From Cryptomeria japonica (taxonomy: Eukaryota > Streptophyta > Pinopsida > Cupressales > Cupressaceae), in assembly GCF_030272615.1 (NCBI RefSeq), contig NC_081410.1, positions 220,397,415 through 220,461,414 on the forward strand: a stretch of DNA of 64,000 bases. Reading direction: 5' to 3'. Positions 23,400 to 36,856 of this stretch are shown here, piece after piece (the stretch's first letter is position 1; each line of letters begins with the position of its first letter). Under the pieces are notes generated by a model. The model searched no databases. It was not told the DNA's origin and saw only the letters and a list, made by a program, of their open reading frames with translations. Position numbers and translations under genes: made by a program.

Positions 23400-26300
23400 T
23401 GTAATACCCCTCTAACCCTCACACAAGAAGGTGGGTATTATCATACCGAACCTACTCTTAATGCAGATTAAGAAAGTAATGAAATAGGAATCAATGTAAA
23501 TTAGATAAAAAGGGGTGATATCATATCATTGGAGAATGCATGTGATGTTAAAATCCCCTTCCAATCAGTTCAATATTTGGTTGCTTATATGTATGTGAGG
23601 GTGCTTAAGTTTAATGTGTTAATATCTTGATTATGTTAATTAGGGGGTGGTCGGTTATGATAGTATTTTATTGTTATAATGAGTAGTTGATAAGTGGATT
23701 TTATAAACATGTTTTCTTTGTCATCTCCTTTGGGAAATGAACTATGTTCTAGGGTAACCCCTTCTATGTTTGTTCTTGACTATGATCTTTTGGACTCATG
23801 TTGGCTTTAGTTGCACAAGTCTATTAGGGTAGGCATACTCAGTTGATTTATAGAAAGCTTTCATATGTATAATGGATTTATATTTTTAGGACCGATTGGT
23901 GATGTTAGGGTTATGGTTATAATTATGTTTTCCTAGTGACTTTTATAAATTGGAGGGATAACAATGAAATATTGGGGTATAATGCTTATGTTAACTTGAT
24001 GATTAGATGTGAGATGAAGTATTATGGTCATGATGTATTATGCTCATGAGGACTTATGATGTTGTTAGGGTTTTATGTTATAACCCCTTGTTGGCTATAT
24101 GTTAGATGGTGTTCTATGTCTATGATGGTTTATGATGTACTAACATATGTTCGGATGGCTATATTTGAGGAATGTTTACATGGTTACTAATCTTATTTGT
24201 CAGATATGTATATGGTTATGTGTATGTCGAGGTGTTTTGTGTTTTCTTTCGATGCAGGTACTAAGCATCGACTCCACCTGGCTTCACAGGTCTGAGAATG
24301 CCTAACAATCCTCGATGGTGGTAATGGAGATAGTACATGAGGCCCAATTTTTCTCAGCCCTAACCTATGTCTTATGTTAGGACATTTATCTTTGGTCATG
24401 TGTTTACCCATTCAGATTGCCACAAAGGAAATATTCAATTTCCCTTCATTAGTGGTTATGAGTATGAGTTGGGTGTTGTGTTGCCCTTATTTATTTCATG
24501 TGTCCTTCTTTAAGTGATCCGTATCCTTGTTTGTCTGTGTCCCGAATCAATTAAAAAACAAAAACTAAATAAGAAACAAGTTTTCATTAATACCCTGGCT
24601 AAGAAGAATAGTAGGGGCCGACCTTTAATGTTGTGTTATGTGGTGGTGAATATTTATATTCTATTGTTATGTATTGTTAGTAATTAAATGTTATGTGATT
24701 ATTATCCTTTTTATATAATTATTTTTCTTATGGATTATATTTAAGATATTTAATGTGTTTTGTGCTTTAATTAGTGACCTTATGTTATGGTATGTTATGA
24801 GTTTATTTATCTCCTATGTTTTATTTATTTCCTATGTTGTATTTTCCCCTATATGATTTATTCTTTATGTTTATATAATTTCTTGTGTTGAGAGGAAAAT
24901 TAACTACTGTTGAGAATTGAAAGGTTTCCATTTTATTATCTCTTTTATTGTGACTTTTGGTTTTTGAAAGGGGAGTTATGATTCTTTTTATTCTTTTATT
25001 TTGAGTTTGGAAGGGATAATTGATGAGAGTTATTGCTGAAAATTTTGGGGAAGGAATTTTCTTGCTTGGAGAAGAATTTAGAGAAAGATTGAATTATGTT
25101 TTTGAATCACTCTAGTTATGAGAGATTGTTGAAGAGATTTTGGAGGATTGAGATGAAGATTATTTTGGTTATTTGTTGGAGTTTTTGTGGCTGATTTTGG
25201 CTTAATGCTAATTGGAATTCTTGTTGGAATTATTGGGGGTTTTAGAGAAGATTGGTGGGAGAAATCTTGATCGAATTGTTTAGAGATTTTGTAACCCAAT
25301 TTGTATAGAATTTTGGAATTAATTTAGCTTTGTTTGCAAGAGTCTTGTTCATGGATTCTTATGGATTTTGGGTTGGATATTTAATTTGAATTTTCTATTT
25401 CTTCTTATTCTTCTATTTTTCTTCAAATTTGAGGTAAGGTTTCTTCGTTATGCTTTCATTTTTTTAAGAAAATCTTCCTGTTGTTTCAAGAATAGTTGTA
25501 TGGGTTTTGTTGTGTTGGATCTTGATGATATGTTTCAGGTTTATGCTTATCTTATTTGGTTGTATTTAGATTTATATACTATTATTTCTATTTGGGATTA
25601 AAAAAAAGTCAATTTATGGTGTTTTGGATGAATTAGGTGACGTAGATTTATCACGATTTTGTGGGTTGGTAGAGTTTTTCTTTGGAAATGAAAATTATAT
25701 TATTTTCTCTTGTGGTAGATTATATTTTAGATTTGATATTTTGTGGTCAAATTCCTGAAAATACATTCTAATGGTGTTCTTTAAGATGACATTCATTTTG
25801 GTGTCTCTCTGCGGAAGGCTAGTTGTCTAGTTTTGATGTTTTACTTTGTTTTGACAAGTTTATTTGTGAATTAATTTTCAGATTTGAAAATAGTAATTTA
25901 TATAATGTTGAGGGAATAATAGGACCATAAATAAATCCTTAATGTCTATTAGAGGCCTTTTGGTTGTGGTCGTACTTGTTGTTAGTCTGGTTGACTCCTA
26001 GTTGGTTACCAGAGGCTTGTCATGGGATTATTATATATTGCCTTAGTTTTGGGGGTCTTTTAGGTCTGATTTGTGTTGATATTGTTCATAATTGATTGAT
26101 TGGATGATAAAATTTGTACTTATGGAATGAATTTCATGGATGTATATGATTGGAAGGATAATATGGTTTTCAATATGACTCTGATTTAGTATCAAACTTT
26201 GGATATATGGATGTTCTATTTGGAATTTTGGATTTGTGGATGGTTATTCTTCCATTGTTATGTGTTACATTGTTATGGTGTCTAAGTACAAGTTAGATGG

Positions 26301-26766
26301 AGTGGCTCTCAATGGAGGTCGTGGCCCAAAGTGGTTGTCAGGGTAACTCATTGAGAGTTTGGTAATCAAGTGATAACACTAAATAAAATTAATTCAGGGG
26401 GAAGGGTAAATTCTCACATTAAATAGATCCTTTCATGTTTTGGTGCCCCACATATGGCCTTGTGTTCTCATATAGATAGAGGATGAGATCTCATGGCCTG
26501 GAGTGCTTGTATAGACTTAGGATGTGATTGGGAAAGCCTCGATGACATGATCGAACTTCCTTGTCTTCATGAGAGGATTCATTTGGTTTTTCATGACTCC
26601 TCAATGGGGGTGGGGGTTTGGAGTTTGTAAAGGGGTCAGATTGCTAGGGTAACTCATGTGAGGCTATGCGATGACACTCCTCTCTATTTGTACCATAGAA
26701 TCCCAGTCTCATGAAGCCTCTAGTAGTTCTTTTGGTGATCCTTTGTGGTAAATTTTGTGATGTGTT
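23400..26766 (+). mobile_element. Chromovirus-like gypsy LTR region, no gene
   Basis: Begins TGTAATACCCCTCTAACC at 23400, like the TGTARTRCCC ends of T2, T3 and E. Around 24250-24310 GCAGGTACTAAGCATCGACT, ACCTGGCTTCACAGGTCTGA and ATGCCT match the LTR of T3 (read on its minus strand, near 38470-38530). Two similar units (AGGGTAACTCATTGAGAG at 26340 and AGGGTAACTCATGTGAGG at 26649) lie near the right edge. No coding sequence and no clear 3' LTR end were found; the segment stops at the copia LTR at 26767. Confidence 0.45.
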
Positions 26767-27855
26767 TGTTGGATATTGGCTGATATGTTGTCATTGATGT
26801 CAACATATGTGAATTCAATATGTATTTCAATATTGCAATCAGATTGGTTGAGTTGGTTGAGCCTGCATGTTGCAGATTAGCTGATGCGGTTTAATGGGTT
26901 TTGAGATACTTATCTCTAGTTGATTCAGACAAAGTTTCAAAGGTCCACATGATGATTTGATTGAGTTATGAGATATGTATTATGGATGGTTATTTAGTTA
27001 TTCAATATTGGTTGTTTTTGTGAATCCATTTGTTGTGCTCTAGAATTGTAATATCTCTAGTTATGGATGTGTGGGATGTATTCTAGATGTTTATTTGTAT
27101 CCTCGGTTCAAGTGATTCATGATTTGGATATCCATAAGCTAATCTTTCAGTTTATCAGTAAATTGTGCTAATGTTCTTGTACTTCGATAGAGAGATGATG
27201 ATGTTTCTAGTAATGCGAGTTGTTACGGTTGTTGCGGTATGATTCAAGCTATGTATGGATGTTTCTAGATCGTGTGCTATGCATATTGGTGGTCCATATT
27301 GATTGACGTGCATGTAGTTGGAGATTTTCTTAATCCAGTAAAGTTCTTCATGTTCTTCGCCGACATGATGGTTGTAGCATGTTGTGGATGATCAAGGCAT
27401 AGTTCTTGGTGGTGATTCATATTTGTGGTGGTTGATTATGTCTAGATTATGTGTTAGCCGATATTATTCTAGTCCACATGTATTATTGTAGCATGTGTGA
27501 TTACATTTTGTAATATGTAGAATGTGTTGAGTTGACCTTGAAATAAGGTTGATGTCTTGTATAAATATATGTAATAGTCATTAAGAGCAGTAGGGCTACA
27601 TGTGAATATTGTATCAATCATTCAATAGTAGGGATAAGTGTACGAAGTTGTGCAAATTTGTGAAGAAGTGTTGCAGAACGGATTTGACAATGAGCTTAAC
27701 CGGAATTATACTTAGGCATGTTGAGATGTTATTTCATCAATTCATGATTCTCCGGATGTAATACAAATATCATTGTAAGTCAGTGAGACTTCTTGTAAGG
27801 TAGTGAACCTTCCCTAAAGGTGGTAGCCTTTTTGGGTTTTGTAATTTGAGCAGTA
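26767..27855 (+). repeat. Copia 5' LTR, first part
   Basis: TGTTGGATATTGGCTGATAT to TTTGAGCAGTA. About nine-tenths alike, by eye, to 45723-46253 over their shared length. In the intact relative (17094-18432) the sequence runs on into GCAATGAGCTCTAGG, which here is found at 40894-40906. Confidence 0.85.
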
Positions 27856-29265
27856 TGATAGGACTTCAAAATATGTCCTACAAAAAAAAATTATCGCTTG
27901 GTAAAACTTGTTTATCTCTAGCTAATTTGGGTCTCTGATATACCTTTTATGGCTTAGGGTTTAGGGTTTTCCTTCATTTGTCAAGATTTTGTTTGTAAAC
28001 CCTTAGCATGTTCTATTTAGTTGTTACCTTTTTGGGCTTTTAAAATGACTTTAGGTCATTGATTCGTTGGCAAGGCCATGTTATGTCCCTAGGTTCTTTA
28101 TTATGTACCCCAATCCATTTTTAATTTTTAACTTCTCCTAAGTCTTGGTTCGCGACTTAGCTTCCTGCAGTCGAAATCTTTTTAGAGGACAACTTGAGGG
28201 TGTTGTCTTCATTCCTAGGTCGAGCCCCTTACATTTTATTTCTGAAGTGTTTTGTGTTCTTTGTTAAGTCTCCTCACAATGTCGTGAAGAATTTTGTTGA
28301 CCATCCTATTCATTGCGGCATCGCAGAGAGCTGTCATTTGTCCCGAAGCTACCATGTGTCACAAAATGGGTGGCTGAAGCAAATGTTAAAAAGGGTTTAA
28401 TATCTTATTTTGTCAAAGGTCGACGGAAATGAGTTAAAGATCGACTAACTAAAAGGTGTATCTTTTTGCACGTGCTGAAAATAGACAGAGATGTTTTAAA
28501 AGCTTATCAAAAGGTGCTCAAACATTAGCGGCCTAAGCTAAATGGTTGGCAAGGCAAACAGATTAAAAATTGTCTTGATCGGACGGTCCCCATGATCCTG
28601 CGATTAAAAAATGCAAGAGCGTTAACCATCACGGTATCGCAGGATGATGCCACGTGTCCATGTTGAAAGGTCAAAGCTGAAGGTGGGGCCACAAGGATGA
28701 GTTGTAAGGCAGATTGACATAGAGTCTTCTTATTGGACGAAGCTGGGGTCATATGCCAGCACAGATGTCAATGTTAGATTGACTAATTAAGACCGTTTGA
28801 TTCACCAACATTGAGGCAGATCTATCGTGAAGATTCAAACTCATTTAAAAAATATTTGGATCCATTTCATTGTTTGCGCGAGAAAAAATGGCAAACGGGA
28901 CATAGGTCTCCCAACACAGGAATATTAAAAAGAGCAAATTCTGCCCATTTCCAATTACCAAGGCATTCGAACGAGAGAAGAGAGTGTTTGAGGAGATAAA
29001 GGAAATTGTTGCATGCTTTTGAAGCACAGAATTAGGGTTTGCAGTGTGAAAAAATTGTAAGTTAAAGATGTAGCCTTCTCTAGTGAATTTCAAATTTCCA
29101 AGCAAAGGGATTGATTTCAATTTGTAGGGAAAGTGGTTTGATACAAACTAGGGTGGGGAATTTGAAATAGAATTTTAAAATCCTATTTATATTGTAGGAG
29201 TTGCAAGATTTTTGAAAGGCCTTAGTTCCCTGCAAAATTTAAATTAAGAACCCTAAGTTTTCATA
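27856..29265 (+). other. Block D leader, no gene
   Basis: 1.4 kb without a credible ORF. The stretch 28800-29265 looks like a plant 5' leader (AATTAGGGTTTGCAG near 29030; GAACCCTAAGTTTTCATAATGG just before the ORF start). Possible LTR-like end CACCAACA near 28804-28811. No primer site recognised. Confidence 0.35.
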
Positions 29266-32200
29266 ATGGCACCCCAAAGACCACACTCTGGTAATATTGA
29301 ATATCAAAGGAGGAATCTCTATGATGAAGTCTTGGACCAATTGAAGCTATCAATAAATGATAAACACTAAGGGAAGAGGTTTGCACATGGACAGACCCTG
29401 GGTGAGGGTTTAGTTGACAACGCTTGTAAGATATCAGATGCAAGGGTGCCTATGTCAGGGCTAAGCATGTTCATGTTGTGGTTCGATCAGAGGAATTTAC
29501 TAGCCCCATTTTCACACGTATGGAAATATGATTTGGGGAAGTTAGTTGTACCTACTGTATTCATGGATGTCGACTTATTGAAAGTCGTGGAAATAAGTAT
29601 GACCCAATCTCAAGGTTTGTGAGGGGAAGGAAAGGAGAAGTTATGTTAAGCATCTAGAGGGAGGATTTTCGGGAATTTTTTTATTTATATGAACCTTCTG
29701 CATCCTTGGAACCTATCGATTTGGAGGAACTGAAGAAAGAATATAAGAAGACAAGGTATTTAGTCAAAGCAAGATTGCTCCCATCTCATTTGGCTAAGGT
29801 AGCAGATAATCAGTATTCTATTGGCCCAAGTGTTGAAGACCCTTTTCCAATTGATACCTTTGCACGCATTTCAGGGCCACCTTTTTCATACTATGTCAAA
29901 TTTTAGGTTTCCACCCAAGCACAATAATCCCAAAACTATTTATGCACATGGGGATTCAGATTCAGCACCCCCATTTTGCAGTGATTTATGACTTTTCTCC
30001 ATACCTTACAGACAAGATATATGAGGGGTTGCTATAGATTAAAAAGGGTAACATTAGTAACTCATTCTACTGGTATTCCATGCTTATGTACATGATCTTG
30101 TACAAAAATGCAGATTTCTTTGCAAAAGAAATGGAGTTGAGAAGGGTGGTGGATGGAGAAAATATGCCAATACAAGTTTGGAGCATGGATATGCCAAGGG
30201 ACAAAAAGAATGCAAGCTATTTAAGATTTCATAATTGCTTCACATCCAGGCTTAGGGCTCGGTTAATAGTAAATCCACCAAGGATTCCAATAGAGTTGCA
30301 TGATTTTTTTAGGCGAAAGGAAAGAAAGCTAGAATTGAAAATTGAGCATAATTGGGGGGATATCATTCCTTATTCTCTGAGAACAGTTATAAGAGTGTAT
30401 GGTTTTTATGGACAACCATATGTTTTGCCTTTTAATTTTCCACTTAGACTAGGATTTGCAGAAGTTATGTGGCAATTGGGCTGCATACATGAAGATGAGC
30501 TGACAAAGAAAGGTAAAGGCACCTTTTTCCCTAATTACACTATAGTCCCATATTTTGTAATTCTTAAAGGAGGATGGGTCCATTTTGAAAAGTTTATTTA
30601 TCCTTATTGTTTGAGAGTCAACACAAAGAGGCATAGTGACCCAGAGGGTTTTTATACAATGTTTAAAAAAAGAATCAAAGGAACCCAACTATCTCATTAT
30701 TTTGATTTTCCAGAAGACTTGATCAGAAATGAATTTGATTTGGATAAACAAGAGGTCAGTAAAGAAATATGGATGGCTTATAAGAATTTGCTTGATAAAG
30801 TACATAGGTTAGATCCAAAGTATGATCCATTGAAAGAATTGAGACCATTTTATAAGAAGATTGATTATTTGATAGAAATTTTTGATGAAGTCATGTATGA
30901 CCTAATGGATGAGGTGGAGAAATTGGAGATAACAAGCGGCCAAGAAATAAGGGAAGAACCTCCAAAATTGATAGTCCAACAAAGACCATTGTCAAAGCCT
31001 GCATAGGAAAGGCCCTAAGTACAAATATCAGCATCACCAGAAGAAGGGGGACTAGAGGAGGAGAGACCTATTCACATGCCTTCAAGAGGGAGGGTTATTT
31101 ACATAAGACTAAGAGATGAAGGTGATAGTGAAGAGGAAGAAGAGATAAAGAGGAAGGGGAAGAGGATAATGAAACAATAAAAACCCCTTGAACCTCAACA
31201 TGGGCCTCTTAAGGGGGTAGTGATTATAGATGTTGAGTCTCCACCTAAAATAAGTCTTTCACCTCTTCCTTCACCTCCTCCATCTAAGAGGTAGAAAACT
31301 CACAAGACTAAAGAACAACCTGCACAAGAACCAGAGGAGGAGAATGTGATCATTCTTACTAATAAAGAGTTGCAAGTTGGAATTCCAACTCCACCAAGGT
31401 CATTAGATTGGGACATTACTCCACTCGACATACAAGGAAAATCCATTCAGGATACAAGGAAAGAGGCATGTGACAAATTCCTAAAAGATGAGACATTTGT
31501 TCACAACCAAGCATTTTTACAGTTGGTCTGGACAACAAAAGTTGAAGAGTATAAAAATAGATGTATTGAGAAGGACCAAAATCCTAACATAAGTGATAAG
31601 GTAGTTGAAGAAGAAGTTAAAATTGAAATGATGAAAGAATTTAAATCCATCACTCCTACAGAGGGAAGAATAATTGTTGACCAAGCAGGGGTATTGATTC
31701 TTCCAGAAAAGGATATTGCAGATGTTGTAGCTTTTGATGTAATAAGGAAATCTCAGAAACCTTTGTATAATTTAGAGGAAGAAGTTATATTGGAATTGCA
31801 AGGGTCTACCTACAGCCAAGAATATGCCACGTTGGCAATATGGTTGTTAGCTAAAGGGGCTAGAAAGCTTGACATAGTAGACATAACCAATTTGAGGGGA
31901 AGTATGATTATAAAAAGAGCTTCAAAGACTTCAATGGTGGAAGCAACTAACCTAATAGTGAATGTGGCAAGGTTGGCACAAGAAACAACTAAGAGGGAAA
32001 AGGCAGATAGAGAGGAATACCAAAGAAAATATGAGCATGTATTGCAGAGTATAACAAAGTTTAACAAAAGAATATTGAATTGGAAACTACAGTTCAACTA
32101 CTACAGCAAAAGAAATTAGAAGCCCCTCTTGATTTGACCTCAACATCTAAAAAACCTCCAGCCACCCCCACTGAGTCAGCTTTTAAGTCTCCAATTGGAA

Positions 32201-32919
32201 TTGGACCCTTTTTTTCTGCATTAGAACCAATTATTGAGGAGCCTACATATTCAATTGATTTGACCAAGACTCAGATGCTTGAGAAAATAAAGGAATTGGA
32301 GCACCAAGTAAAATACATAGAGGAAAGAGTTGTCTTAGAAAAGAAGGAGATAGTGAATATGGTTTTGAGCCATTTAAATGAGAAGATTGAAAGTAGGTTA
32401 CACAGTATTCATTCATTATACTCTTTATTGTTTGAAGCCATAAAAAAAATGGCAGGGATCAAGAGGTAGTTGCACCATTATTTGGCAAGTGGGTGCATAG
32501 AGCTAATGAACTAAAAATGATGTTCATGGCTTAAAAGTTTCATGTTGATAGACCTCAAGCACTTCAACCAACTTATTTGTTGGTAAAGTCATTATAATAA
32601 TTTCAGACTCTGTCAAAGAATCTAGAGAATAAAATTTGAGAATTGATGAAGAGTTTCAATGAACTACAAGACACTTTTCTACCTGACATTATGGAAGAGA
32701 ATGGAGATGTTAAACAATTGTAGTCATGGAAAGAGTAGGCATAGAAGGTAATTAATTTTCAAGTAGAATTAATATGTGATAACCTTGATATAGATATGCT
32801 TGAGGATAGTATGGATAAGTGTAATAACCCTCCATAATTAACTTAACAAAATTGACCATTCTTTTTTTTTTTTTTTTTTGTTTAATTTAATCATTGTGTT
32901 TGATTCATTTGCATACTCT

Positions 32920-33082
32920 GGGCATCCATCCATTAGGATTAGGAATTCATCCATCCGAGATGAGCATCTAACCATACGGGTTAGGAATTTGTCCATATGG
33001 GACATAAGATTTTCATCTATCCAATACGGGATAGGCATCTACCCATACGGGGTAGGCATCTATCCAATCGGGATAGAAGATG
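32920..33082. repeat. Imperfect tandem repeat of about 25 bp
   Basis: Successive units around CATCTACCCATACGGGGTAG, CATCTATCCAATACGGGATAG and CATCTAACCATACGGGTTAG, decaying towards 32920. Within T2. Confidence 0.6.
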
Positions 33083-34719
33083 CTCTGGCGAGAGACTTAG
33101 ACTCATCGGGACCATTCGGGTCCTGAGCCACTCACTAAGTACTACACTCTTCTAACAGAAGTGCACTGAGGTCGCCGTCCTTAGGAGTAATTAAATAACA
33201 TAATACAAGCTTGAATTCCACCTTGAAATTTGGCTTAAAGCCTCGGGAAGTCAAGCGAATCAAATACGGGATTCCTTTCGAGTATGCATTGAATCACTTT
33301 TTCCAATTTAATTATCTTATCTTTCAAAATAGGAAGCTTACTCAATCTTTTTTTTTTTTTACCAAGCCTAGACCCCACCCACGAATGCCTAAGTACAAGG
33401 GACAACTCCGTCCCAAGACTGCCTACATACCCACTTCGGCATGGGATCAAGGCGTGAAGTATGTAGTTCTATTTTATACTTTATGGTTTGATGTAAACTG
33501 ATTTGTGGGTACGCAACCCTTTCTAGGGTCAATGTCCCAGACAGTTTCTCTGTGGTTGCTACCCATGGTGGTAGCACTTAAACAAAGGCTCAAGATGGCA
33601 TATTGTTTGGGGACTAACAACTACATCCTAACACCTATTATGAGCGTCGCCCTTGACCAAATTGTCAATCACCAATATCCCTTCGAGATTAAAAATCAAT
33701 TTCATAAAATTATTTTACTTAACCAACCCTAGAGGGGGGGTTTACTATGGTTTATCTCAATGGATGTGAAAACATTTAAAAATTATCTTATTAGATTATC
33801 GATCCAAGGGGGATTACCCGCCCCTTGGATTTTAACTTCCAAGCGTCCCTTATTACTCCCCGACGAATTATAGGGACGATGCCACAGACATCGTTGATGT
33901 ACCTTTATTAGGCATTAAGTGCAGTAGTTAAACACGACGGCATTACCCGTAAGCGTGAGCCAGAGGCACCATATATACCGAACGCTACTAGGTTTAGGTT
34001 TCCATCTTCCTTTATTAAGTTTTCTAACTAAGAAGCTATGAAAACATCATGCTTGAAAACAATTACTAATTGAACGTGAATAATTTTAATTGATTGAAAT
34101 AACTACTTGATGAATTACGTGGAATAAAACCATAACTTGAAATATAACATGCATACGAAAACTTGCATACTAATAATTACATGTGTACTTGCATGGAGAT
34201 GATAAAGTCAACTAAATGTAGTTAATCTATAAGTAATTTGCATGATATAAGAATAGTGTAACTTGCGTGCATGATTAAGCAATCCAAAAATAGTGATTAA
34301 TTTAGGCATTTGTTCCAAATCATGTTAATGTGAATTAATTCCTAAAGGCCAACTAAGGGCCCAATGGATCTTACATGGAATGAATGACTCTAATTAAAAG
34401 AATTTGATCCAATATAATTTGCGGATATAAAATTTATCAAGGATACTTAATCATGAATTCACTACACAATAATCCCCAATATTTATAAACCTTTCTAAGT
34501 TAAATTCAACAACTTAAAATTTATACTAAGGAAGGAAATTAATATTTCCTAAATTACAATTATTAAAAATTAAAATTTAAGCAATTGAATTTTAATCCCA
34601 ACGTAATTACTAAAAAAAATTCTAATTTGCAATAAAAAGAATATATATATATTAAAAAAACTATCTACAAAAAAAATGAGTTAAGCGAATTTCATTTTAT
34701 TGTTTTATTTAGCAAATCG

Positions 34720-34885
34720 AGGGGGGAGTGGGGACCATGGGTCCCATCAGCCCCTGCGGTCCTGCATGTGCAGGCCCGCAGGGTTGAGGGGACAACGTGG
34801 TCCCCTCCACTCCCCTGCGGATCACTGCCAGTGACCGCAGGGTAGTGGGGGGTACCGCTACCCCCAGCGGTTACAATACCTGCCG
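34720..34885. repeat. GC-rich island with inverted repeats in T2
   Basis: Very GC-rich block inside AT-rich DNA, with complementary words such as CCCTGCGGTC and GACCGCAGGG, and CATGTGCAGGCCCGCAGGG. Hairpin formation is plausible. A similar island exists in element E (47276-47384 plus 55201-55317). Confidence 0.6.
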
Positions 34886-35013
34886 CCCTTGCACGTCATC
34901 ATGCCTTCGAATACTTTTCGAAGACCGCACCACAATTAATATATTTAACATTTGAATGTAGTTTAATATAATTATAAAGTGACATTAATATATATTAACA
35001 TTCGCAATAAACT

Positions 35014-35124
35014 TTATATATATATATACATACATACATATGTATATGTATATGTTTATGTATATATGTATATGTATATATGTATATATGTATACATATA
35101 TACATATACATATACATATGTATG

Positions 35125-35197
<73 letters not shown>

Positions 35198-35211
35198 ATA
35201 TATATATACAT

Positions 35212-35277
<66 letters not shown>
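35014..35277. repeat. (TA)n / TACATA microsatellite
   Basis: About 260 bp of TA dinucleotides mixed with TACATA and TATGTA. All reading frames across it are repeat artefacts. Confidence 0.95.
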
Positions 35278-35279
<2 letters not shown>

Positions 35280-35408
35280 TTTCACATTCCCTTACTCAAT
35301 GATATGTATATAAAAAAGAGAATTTGTTTAGGAAGTAAGAACATGGATAAAATAGATGAACAAATAATTGTTTTAAATTGATTTTCACAGTAAACAGGAG
35401 GTTAACAT

Positions 35409-35412
<4 letters not shown>

Positions 35413-35480
<68 letters not shown>
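35413..35480. repeat. (GA)n microsatellite
   Basis: About 68 bp of GA repeats in T2. Confidence 0.95.
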
Positions 35481-35484
<4 letters not shown>

Positions 35485-35630
35485 TTCTAGCATTCACAGG
35501 GAGGGAGTTTATTTCAAGATTTCACAGGGAAATTGTTTATTTCCAGGATTCATTTCCAGTATTCACAGGAGGATTTTATTCAACTGATAATTATAGGGGT
35601 TGAACTAATATTCATAGAGAGATTTTTATT

Positions 35631-35730
35631 CAACTCATTTCACAAAGATTTTAATCAACTCATTTCACAGAGATTTTATTCAACTCATTTCACAAAGATT
35701 TTGTTCAACTCATTTCATAGAGATCTTATT
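35631..35730. repeat. 25-bp tandem repeat, four units
   Basis: Four consecutive units starting CAACTCATTTCACAAAGATT at 35631, 35656, 35681 and 35706, with one to four changes each. Confidence 0.85.
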
Positions 35731-36562
35731 CTAATTATTATTCACGGAGAGATTTGTTTAACTAATAATCACAAGAAAGAATTGTTTAATAATCTCAGAG
35801 GGATTAAAGGATGAGATTCATATTTTTATTTGAAGAACCAGAGGATTGAAAAAGATTCAAATCACACAGGAAAGAATTAAACAAATAAAAGAATATGATT
35901 TTCTTTTTGCTAAAAAATCTAAAAAAAAATAGAAAAACAAGATCATGTGCATATCTTCTTAAGGAAAATAAAATAAATAAATAAATATCCTTTGAATGCA
36001 CTATATGAAAGCATTATCAATATTGTTTATCTCAAAAGAAAAAAAGATTTAAAATCTAAAAAAAGGATTTCTTTATATAAAGGAAGATCTATAACCATTT
36101 CTGATATTACGAATTCCTCATAAATAAATGTAAAGATAAACAACAAGGAGAGAACCTCGTTTATCAAGCTTGATGTTGAATCCACTAGCTACCCTTATGA
36201 TCCTTCCTTACAACTTGAGGAAAATCCTTCCAACCACAACTTAAAATTCCTGCAACGAAAATAAGACTACAAAAAAGATCTACTTCCAAGACTTGGGAAA
36301 TTTTCTTCACAACATGATCAACTCCCTTCTTTGAAACTTGTATATAATTTTATAAGAAAATTCCCTCTATTCCACTATCTAGAAAATTTAATTAAAAAGG
36401 AGATTCTTTCCCAATTTTGGACTTCATGCAAATTGATTAGACTTAGTGGAGGAGTTACATGCAAGGTGGTGGAGAATCCTCTAGAAGCTTCTTATTCTTC
36501 CTACAACATGTGCCATAATTGAATGTGGAAAATAAATAAATAAGAATAATGTATATTTTCCA

Positions 36563-36590
<28 letters not shown>
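36563..36590. repeat. (TG)n microsatellite
   Basis: About 14 TG units near the right end of T2. Confidence 0.9.
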
Positions 36591-36593
<3 letters not shown>

Positions 36594-36856
36594 ATTTTTC
36601 ATTCTTTTTATAACATTTATTCAATCATTTAAATAGCTCATCCAAAAATATAATAGAATTGTATTTTAAAAAGGAGGGTTGTGACAATAAGATCATCAAT
36701 ACAGGCACATTTTTTGAAACTTTTGAGAGGGAATCCAACCAAGTAGCCATTAAATATACTCCATGTAGGATGAAGGCAAATGAGGTTATGAATTTTGAAT
36801 GGCCATCAAAAGAGGAGTATAATAATTGGGTGAGAATATACTTAAATGAAGAATAA

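Larger units (their letters stand above)
32820..36686 (+). mobile_element. T2: 3.9-kb non-coding LTR-type insertion, TSD ATAAG
   Basis: Starts TGTAATAACCCTCC and ends GGAGGGTTGTGACA (imperfect inverted ends), flanked by ATAAG at 32815-32819 and 36687-36691. It carries no gene. In order: an imperfect tandem repeat (32920-33082), AT-rich sequence, a GC-rich island (34720-34885), TA, GA and TG microsatellites and a 25-bp tandem repeat. Ends and composition resemble element E. Either a very long solo chromovirus-type LTR or a large non-coding derivative. It interrupts the block D ORF. Confidence 0.8.
29266..36856 (+). pseudogene. Block D long ORF of unknown function, interrupted by T2
   Basis: The ATG at 29266 opens MAPQRPHSGNIEYQRRNLYD. 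Parts: 29266-29620 (frame 1; VWKYDLGKLVVPTVFMDVDL, stop at 29368), 29590-29905 (frame 3; YDPISRFVRGRKGEVMLSI, EPIDLEELKKEYKKTRYLVK), 30080-32119 (frame 2; a globular stretch with LRARLIVNPPRIPIELHDFF and YGFYGQPYVLPFNFPLRLGF, then a Glu/Pro-rich linker with stops at 31004, 31178 and 31294), and 32080-32819 (frame 1; coiled coil LEKIKELEHQVKYIEERVVL). After the T2 insertion, reading resumes at 36692 to a stop at 36854-36856 (WPSKEEYNNWVRIYLNEE). Architecture (globular N-terminus, charged linker, coiled-coil C-terminus) parallels ORF2 of elements A, B and C without clear sequence identity. No enzymatic motif. Family not recognised. Confidence 0.6.

Noticed and set aside
27856-28811. Block D 5' LTR ending at CACCAACA (28811)
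   Set aside because: No matching sequence was found at the right end of block D, and no primer site follows.
34979-35381. ORFs of 77-113 aa rich in Ile and Tyr
   Set aside because: Translation of a TA microsatellite; no codon signal outside the repeat.
35631-35730. Four regularly spaced 25-bp units considered as a CRISPR-like array
   Set aside because: Units are contiguous with no spacers, in a plant nuclear retroelement; a simple tandem repeat.
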